Below, piece after piece: positions 5,277 through 8,778 of a stretch of DNA of 8,778 nt. Under the pieces are notes generated by a model, which was not told where the DNA came from, did no database searches, and worked only from the letters and a program-made list of their open reading frames with translations. Source of the stretch: Methanosarcinales archaeon. GTDB taxonomy: Archaea; Halobacteriota; Methanosarcinia; Methanosarcinales; Methanogasteraceae. The stretch lies in contig DAOWIV010000058.1 in NCBI GenBank assembly GCA_030640725.1, positions 1-8,778 on the forward strand. Direction: 5' to 3'. A program made the translations under genes and the position numbers. Positions within the stretch are counted from its first letter, which is position 1. Every line of letters begins with the position of its first letter.

Positions 5277-6604
5277 ATGTGATTTGCTGCTGCAACGTCA
5301 ATATCGACTCCGTATGCACTGTCAACGGGGCTAAGATCACCGAGTATATCGAAGAAAATAATCTTGGTACTGAAATTAAGCATCTGATCGAAAATCCGCC
5401 GAACCGGATCAACAGCATCAGCGAGCTTCTCGCTCTTCTTCTAAGGTGCATGGAGCGGGGGACCGGGGGCGAGTTTCTGGTCGAGACGCCTGATGCCATC
5501 CCGGAGTCTGCGATTCGGTCTCTGATAACAGGCAAACCGGTGCTGCGTCTGGGCGGAAACGCCGGGATCGCCGCGGACGTCCTGTCAAATCTCGGAGCAT
5601 CGCTGGTGATCCCAAATGTTGCGTGCCCGTCGAGAAGACAGGTTGATCTATTCTCAGGAGAGGTAATACGGATCCCGGTTTACAAAGACGGGGACATTTC
5701 CCTGTTAAAGCCATGCGACGCTGTTAGCTGCGAGGAGGATGCCCTGCACTACGTCTTCGACTTCAAGAAAGGGGATAATGTCACACTCTGCGGCAGAACG
5801 ATTAGCGTGCCGAACAACAACCGCATCATAGCGACTTATGATCCGAAAAACATCTCTCTATACATGGATGACGCGTTTCGGGATTATTCCCTTGCGCATA
5901 TCAAAGAAATGGACGGGGCATTGATCTCAGGCTTCCATCTGCTTCGCAATACATATCCGGATGGATCCACGTACATTGACTGTTTGCAGCCGATTCTTAA
6001 TCATTTGAAACGTTGGAAATCAGTGAATCCGAATTTGCGGATACATTTTGAATCCGGTGACTTCCTGGACGGCGACATCACCGATTTTATAATCACTCGC
6101 CTCTCTGATATCGTGGACAGCATCGGCATGAACGAAGAGGAGTTCCTGAAGGATGATGCAGACACTTCAGCAAGAAACATCATCGAACGGTCGGTTAAAT
6201 CGATCGACGAGCTTGGAATATCGAGATTATGTATCCACACAAGAGATTTTATTGTGAGCGTCTTTGATCCGGCATATATAGATGCGCGATCCGAGATTGA
6301 TGCACTGAACTTTGGTGCGTCAGCGTCTGGCGCACTTGCCATAGCCGGACACGCCAATATCACATCATCGCACGCCGCAACCATGGATCTGCAACCAAGC
6401 GATGCCGGAGTTCGCGAATGCTCAGGCGTGCAGGAGCATTTTCATGGAAAACAGATCGACGGCGGCGTATATCTGCAACTGAACGGCTACTCAGTCTGCG
6501 TTGCGCCATCACTGCATTGCGAAAGCCCGGTAACCACGGTCGGTATGGGCGACACCATGACCGCAGGCGTTTTTCTTCGTGAGCTGGAGCACCGCCCGGC
6601 GTAA
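5273..6604 (+). CDS. ADP-dependent phosphofructokinase/glucokinase family protein
   Basis: This 443-residue protein has the ribokinase fold of the ADP-dependent sugar kinases (PfkC/ADPGK), which phosphorylate glucose, fructose-6-phosphate or related sugars using ADP. Features in order are the sugar-side N-terminus NVNIDSV (8-14), GGNAGIAADVL (94-104), a GFHLL strand (220-224), HFESGDF (258-264), the NEEE metal motif (287-290), and the C-terminal GMGDTMTAGVF (424-434) with catalytic base Asp427. The length is close to the usual 450. The ATG at 5273 overlaps the preceding stop in ATGA, so translation is coupled to the QueD-like protein. Positions normally GGQAG and GYQ in PfkC read GGNAG and GFH here, so the substrate may not be glucose or fructose-6-phosphate. 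A nucleoside or ribose-phosphate role has been reported for relatives and cannot be excluded. Confidence 0.85.
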   Translation: MNVICCCNVNIDSVCTVNGAKITEYIEENNLGTEIKHLIENPPNRINSISELLALLLRCMERGTGGEFLVETPDAIPESAIRSLITGKPVLRLGGNAGIAADVLSNLGASLVIPNVACPSRRQVDLFSGEVIRIPVYKDGDISLLKPCDAVSCEEDALHYVFDFKKGDNVTLCGRTISVPNNNRIIATYDPKNISLYMDDAFRDYSLAHIKEMDGALISGFHLLRNTYPDGSTYIDCLQPILNHLKRWKSVNPNLRIHFESGDFLDGDITDFIITRLSDIVDSIGMNEEEFLKDDADTSARNIIERSVKSIDELGISRLCIHTRDFIVSVFDPAYIDARSEIDALNFGASASGALAIAGHANITSSHAATMDLQPSDAGVRECSGVQEHFHGKQIDGGVYLQLNGYSVCVAPSLHCESPVTTVGMGDTMTAGVFLRELEHRPA

Positions 6605-6664
6605 CTGGCATGGATGCCTGAAACGTGAGGCTGCGTGCTTTTGGCGTTTCTCCGGAAAATCAAC

Positions 6665-6670
6665 TTTTTT
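6665..6670 (+). terminator. T-run terminator of the 3839-6604 cluster
   Basis: Six T residues lie 60 nt after the kinase stop, following a TTTCTCCGGAAAA segment with TCCGGA symmetry. Archaeal RNA polymerase can terminate at such T-tracts without a strong hairpin. It is the only clear T-run after the cluster. Confidence 0.45.
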
Positions 6671-6696
6671 GTAATGGTCAGTCGGATGTGTGGCAG

Positions 6697-6731
6697 CACG
6701 AAAGACGCGAGGACGCGGAATGGCGCAAAGA
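6697..6731. repeat. degenerate 9-nt-period repeat upstream of the ATPase gene
   Basis: Consecutive units CACGAAAGA, CGCGAGGA, CGCGGAATG and GCGCAAAGA form an 8-9 nt purine-rich rhythm. The style matches the 9-mers at 8433-8468 on the other side of the ATPase gene, though the core differs: CGAA(A/G) here, ACGAAT there. Confidence 0.45.
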
Positions 6732-6831
6732 ACAAAAATCCTCCTGTTGGTGATCATGTTGTATGTAAAATATTATCCGGTCTGCTGGAAAACCAGAGAA
6801 GCAAGATATCAAAACCGAAACATCATCGAGT

Positions 6832-6853
6832 AAAATAAACCCCGCGGATCCGG
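6832..6853. repeat. GC-rich element shared with the terminator beyond the ATPase gene
   Basis: AAAATAAA, then C, then CCCGCGGA (6832-6848) matches 8481-8498 in the same order with one indel. In addition CCCGCGGATCCGG (6841-6853) is the exact reverse complement of 8507-8519, 13 of 13 bases. It looks like one arm of the minus-strand terminator duplicated upstream of the ATPase gene. Confidence 0.6.
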
Positions 6854-6882
6854 ATGACCTTTAAATGAAAGCACCCATAAGG

Positions 6883-6890
6883 TTAAATAA
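6883..6890 (+). promoter_or_regulatory. TATA box of the ATPase gene
   Basis: TTAAATAA is centred about 26 nt upstream of the ATG at 6913. That is the archaeal spacing for transcription starting at the start codon. No Shine-Dalgarno sequence precedes 6913, which fits a leaderless mRNA. Confidence 0.6.
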
Positions 6891-6923
6891 CCGGATCTAT
6901 AAGATAATCTTTATGATCCGGTT
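6889..6923 (+). promoter_or_regulatory. 35-nt palindrome spanning the ATPase start codon (candidate operator or RNA hairpin)
   Basis: AACCGGATC (6889-6897) is exactly reverse-complemented by GATCCGGTT (6915-6923). Inside, AAGAT (6901-6905) is exactly complemented by ATCTT (6907-6911) around a single central A at 6906. Only the two symmetric TAT triplets do not pair. The element begins at the edge of the TATA box and covers the predicted transcription and translation start at 6913. It could be a dimeric regulator's operator. If transcription begins upstream, it could instead be an RNA stem hiding the start codon. Confidence 0.7.
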
Positions 6924-8325
6924 TATCAATCGAAGAACAGAACTCGATTTCCTCAAAAGAAAGTTCGATGCGACAGGCTCCCAATTTGTGGTTATCTATG
7001 GTAGAAGGAGAGTTGGGAAGACCGAATTGATAAAACAGTTCTGCAATGATAAAAACGCGCTTTATTTTCTTGCAGATAGAAGGGGGACCTTGTTGAATCT
7101 GGAACGGTTTGCTGAAAAGGCAGCAGACCATTTCAACGACATCCCGCCGCGAGTGGGGGATTTTTACGATCTTTTCAGGTATCTGGTTCGCCACACAGGT
7201 TCCAAAAGATACGTAATTGTAATTGATGAATTTTCATACCTTATAGAACGGGATGGCACGATACCTTCCGTATTCCAGGTGATATGGGATGAATGTCTGA
7301 AAAATGAGAATATTATGCTGATCCTTTGCGGCTCATCCGTCTCGATGATGGTAAAAGGCGCGCTTTCGGAGAAGTCACCGTTGTACGGACGGAGGACCGG
7401 TCAATGGAAACTTGAGTCCCTGAAAGCATATCACATACAGGAATTTTACCCGGGAATCGATTTTGAAAGAGCCGTTGAATTTTACAGCGTTCTTGGCGGG
7501 ATCCCTCTTTATCTCCTTGAATTCGATCCTGAAAAGAACGTGTTTGGAAATATAAGAGAACATATCCTGACAAAAGGCGAGATTTTGTATGAAGAAGCAG
7601 AAACGCTGTTGAAAGAAGAACTGAGGGAGTACTATTTATATATTTCTATATTCGAGGCTATCGCAAAAGGCAAAACCCGTCTCGTCGAGATCTCCGATTA
7701 TTCGAAAGTGCCCCAGAAAGATCTTCCCAAGTATGTGGGCACGTTGATGAGACTTGAGCTTGTAGGAAAAGAACATCCGGTAACCGAAGCTGAAAGAAGC
7801 AAGAAGACGAGATACTTCATAAAAGATAATTTTTTCAGGTTTTATTTCAGATATGTGCACCCGAACAAAACAGAGATAGAGTATGGATATCCTGACAAGG
7901 TGATGCAGGTGATAAAAAAAGATTTCAACTCTTTTGTTGGTACCATATTTGAAAATATCGCCAGGGATTTCATGATGAAACCGGAAACCATAAAAAAACT
8001 GCCATTTTCTTTTAGCAGGATGGGACGGCAGTGGGGTAAGATCAAAGATGCGCCCAGAGGAAAAAATGTGTATGAGATCGATATTGTTGGTTTAAATGAT
8101 AAATCCAGAGAGATAATGTTTATTGAATGCAAGTGGAAAGAATTGAGCGAAAGAGATGTGATTGAGGTTCTGAATGAAGTACAAGAAAAATCAAGGTTTG
8201 TGCAGTGGGAGACCGGGGTAAGGAAGGAATATTTTGGGATTATTGCGAAAAAGGTTGGGGGAAAAGATAGAATAAGGGCAGAAGGGTTTTTTGTATTTGA
8301 TCTGGATGATTTTTGTAGTGGCTAA
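6913..8325 (+). CDS. archaeal STAND-type AAA ATPase with C-terminal DUF234 (PD-(D/E)XK-like) domain
   Basis: This 470-residue protein belongs to the archaeal ATPase/DUF234 family, whose cellular role is not established. It starts MIRFINRRTEL, typical of the family. Next come Walker A GRRRVGKT (30-37), Walker B YVIVIDEF (100-107), a sensor-like CGSS (139-142), the GRRTGQ arginine segment (159-164) and GGIPLYL (195-201). A winged-helix-like middle covers about 240-310. The C-terminal part (about 335-470) has FENIARDF (347-353), then EID (388-390) and ECK (405-407), the D...ExK spacing of PD-(D/E)XK nuclease-fold domains. The ATG at 6865 would add 16 residues foreign to the family; 6913 fits homology, the TATA box and the palindrome. 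Base composition is clearly AT-richer than the neighbours, with lysine, isoleucine and AAA/AAT codons common. That is consistent with recent acquisition. Confidence 0.9.
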   Translation: MIRFINRRTELDFLKRKFDATGSQFVVIYGRRRVGKTELIKQFCNDKNALYFLADRRGTLLNLERFAEKAADHFNDIPPRVGDFYDLFRYLVRHTGSKRYVIVIDEFSYLIERDGTIPSVFQVIWDECLKNENIMLILCGSSVSMMVKGALSEKSPLYGRRTGQWKLESLKAYHIQEFYPGIDFERAVEFYSVLGGIPLYLLEFDPEKNVFGNIREHILTKGEILYEEAETLLKEELREYYLYISIFEAIAKGKTRLVEISDYSKVPQKDLPKYVGTLMRLELVGKEHPVTEAERSKKTRYFIKDNFFRFYFRYVHPNKTEIEYGYPDKVMQVIKKDFNSFVGTIFENIARDFMMKPETIKKLPFSFSRMGRQWGKIKDAPRGKNVYEIDIVGLNDKSREIMFIECKWKELSERDVIEVLNEVQEKSRFVQWETGVRKEYFGIIAKKVGGKDRIRAEGFFVFDLDDFCSG

Positions 8326-8329
8326 ACGC

Positions 8330-8352
8330 ATGACAAACATCCATGTCATTTT
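8330..8352 (+). terminator. hairpin and short T-run after the ATPase gene
   Basis: ATGACA (8330-8335) pairs with TGTCAT (8344-8349) over an 8-nt loop and is followed by TTTT, beginning five bases after the stop codon. GACAAAC (8332-8338) could alternatively pair with GTTTGTC (8358-8364). The stem is short, so termination is plausible but not certain. Confidence 0.45.
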
Positions 8353-8377
8353 GTAGAGTTTGTCGTATCCGTGTCTG

Positions 8378-8407
8378 CACCATGAGCGGCGCAGCCATCT
8401 CACGGTG
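8378..8407. other. hairpin in the ATPase-cheW intergenic region
   Basis: CACCATGAG (8378-8386) is complementary to CTCACGGTG (8399-8407) at eight of nine positions, around a 12-nt loop. With the neighbouring inverted repeats it makes this intergenic stretch structured. No function is recognised. Confidence 0.4.
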
Positions 8408-8432
8408 TCGATTTTGGGCAAAGCATATCAGA

Positions 8433-8468
8433 GCACGAATCCCACGAATCGGACGAATGACCCGAATC
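8433..8468. repeat. four tandem 9-mers with ACGAAT core
   Basis: GCACGAATC, CCACGAATC, GGACGAATG and ACCCGAATC follow one another without gaps. The core CGAAT is invariant and the first three positions vary. The period is exactly 9 nt. The same core appears in the repeat patch at 3632-3697. The array is intergenic and non-coding. Confidence 0.7.
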
Positions 8469-8478
8469 TGGCTACTAC

Positions 8479-8519
8479 AAAAAATAAAATCCCGCGGACC
8501 CATGCCCCGGATCCGCGGG
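8479..8519 (-). terminator. strong terminator of the minus-strand CheW-like gene
   Basis: On the minus strand, 21 nt after the stop codon, an 8-bp all-paired stem is formed by the complements of 8512-8519 (TCCGCGGG) and 8491-8498 (CCCGCGGA). The loop is 13 nt. The stem is followed directly by ATTTTATTTTTT (complement of 8479-8490). A GC-rich stem with a T-tract is the form of an intrinsic terminator. Confidence 0.8.
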
Positions 8520-8540
8520 TTCAAAAACCTCATCTCACGT

Positions 8541-8778
8541 CTACGCCGCTGCAAGCACCTTCTCGAGATCCAGCAGGATCAGCAATTGCCCGTCACCAAG
8601 CTTGCCGACGCCTTTGATGTACTCTGCATCGATGCCACTGTTGCCAGACTCAGTCACATGGTCGGGCACCGGCTCGATATCCTTTACCGACACCCGCAGC
8701 ACCTCGCTCACCGAGTCCACAACCATGCCGATCGGGACGCCCTCGGGCTCGACAATGATGATCCGTGTGTTGTCACTC
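8541..8778 (-). CDS. cheW: CheW-like chemotaxis coupling protein, C-terminal part (5' end outside window)
   Basis: CheW bridges chemoreceptors and the histidine kinase CheA in the chemosensory array at the cell membrane. The frame is open from the right window edge to a TAG at 8541, giving the last 78 residues. It reads SDNTRIIIVEPEGVPIGMVV, then DSVSEVLRVSVKDIEPVPD. Next comes a segment with Gly and Tyr, DAEYIKGVGKLGDGQLLILLDLEKVL, before the closing alanines. The VVDSVSEVL...EPVP...YIKGVGKL...LILLDLEKVL pattern is the standard C-terminal half of CheW. A CheA or CheV C-terminal CheW domain has the same pattern, so a fusion cannot be excluded without the missing 5' end. The gene ends at the strong terminator at 8479-8519. 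The composition resembles the left-hand genes rather than the ATPase gene. Confidence 0.88.
   Translation of the reverse strand, partial: SDNTRIIIVEPEGVPIGMVVDSVSEVLRVSVKDIEPVPDHVTESGNSGIDAEYIKGVGKLGDGQLLILLDLEKVLAAA

Larger units (their letters stand above)
6605..6912. other. 308-nt intergenic region before the ATPase gene
   Basis: No convincing gene is present. The region holds a T-run terminator (6665-6670), a degenerate 9-nt-period repeat (6697-6731), a small CTGG-AAAA-CCAG hairpin (6785-6796), a GC-rich element shared with the far side of the ATPase gene (6832-6853), and the ATPase promoter with its palindrome. Confidence 0.6.

Noticed and set aside
6635..6838. 67-codon open frame in the gap before the ATPase gene
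   Set aside because: It runs through the T-run and the period-9 repeat, has no ribosome-binding site or recognisable content, and looks like chance.
6865..6912. N-terminal extension of the ATPase from the ATG at 6865
   Set aside because: The extra residues include the translated TATA box and half the palindrome. Family members normally begin at the equivalent of Met 6913. It is not fully excluded, as a weak GGATGA lies upstream.
8433..8468. short tandem array considered as a CRISPR fragment
   Set aside because: The units are 9 nt with no spacers and no cas genes nearby.
8360..8617. 85-codon plus-strand open frame across the terminator and into cheW
   Set aside because: It is antisense to a clear CheW sequence and crosses a terminator and repeats.

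Overview
The window is from a euryarchaeon, most likely of the methanogen/ANME (Methanomicrobia, Halobacteriota) lineage. It encodes an archaeal Sm-like protein next to ribosomal protein L37e, a PUA-domain protein of archaeal type, a roadblock/LC7 protein and an ADP-dependent sugar-kinase homologue. Promoters are TATA-like, several genes look leaderless, and others carry GGAG or GGTGAT ribosome-binding sites. ClpB and CheW are bacterial-type families that many methanogen relatives also carry. The lineage below Euryarchaeota is inference.

Layout. 1-750 (minus): 5' part of clpB, running off the left edge. 751-926: divergent promoter region. 927-1337 (plus): LSm and L37e, 18 nt apart. 1435-2856: purF, with an Fe-S-type sequence and a TTG start. 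3030-3497: PUA-domain protein. 3498-3838: non-coding, with TATA/T-rich direct repeats and a degenerate CACGAAT-type repeat patch. 3839-6604: four tightly packed plus-strand genes, namely a Cys-containing putative sensor/output domain protein, a roadblock/LC7 protein, a QueD/6-pyruvoyltetrahydropterin synthase homologue with an Asn/Asp-rich repeat tail, and an ADP-dependent phosphofructokinase/glucokinase-family protein coupled by an ATGA overlap. 6605-6912: non-coding, with a T-run, 9-nt-period repeats and a GC-rich element. 6913-8325: an AT-richer archaeal STAND-type ATPase with a C-terminal DUF234/PD-(D/E)XK-like domain. 8326-8540: non-coding, with hairpins, four tandem 9-mers and a strong terminator for the minus-strand gene. 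8541-8778 (minus): 3' end of a CheW-like gene, running off the right edge.

How the parts relate. The left half is housekeeping: proteostasis, RNA metabolism, translation and purine synthesis. The 3839-6604 cluster joins two small signalling-type proteins to a pterin/deazapurine enzyme and an unusual ribokinase-fold kinase. No described pathway obviously links these four, so this is the most interesting functional grouping. The ATPase looks like an accessory gene: its base composition differs from its neighbours, and related repeats lie on both sides. A 35-nt near-perfect palindrome straddles its most likely start codon just downstream of a TATA box, which suggests autoregulation or RNA-level control.
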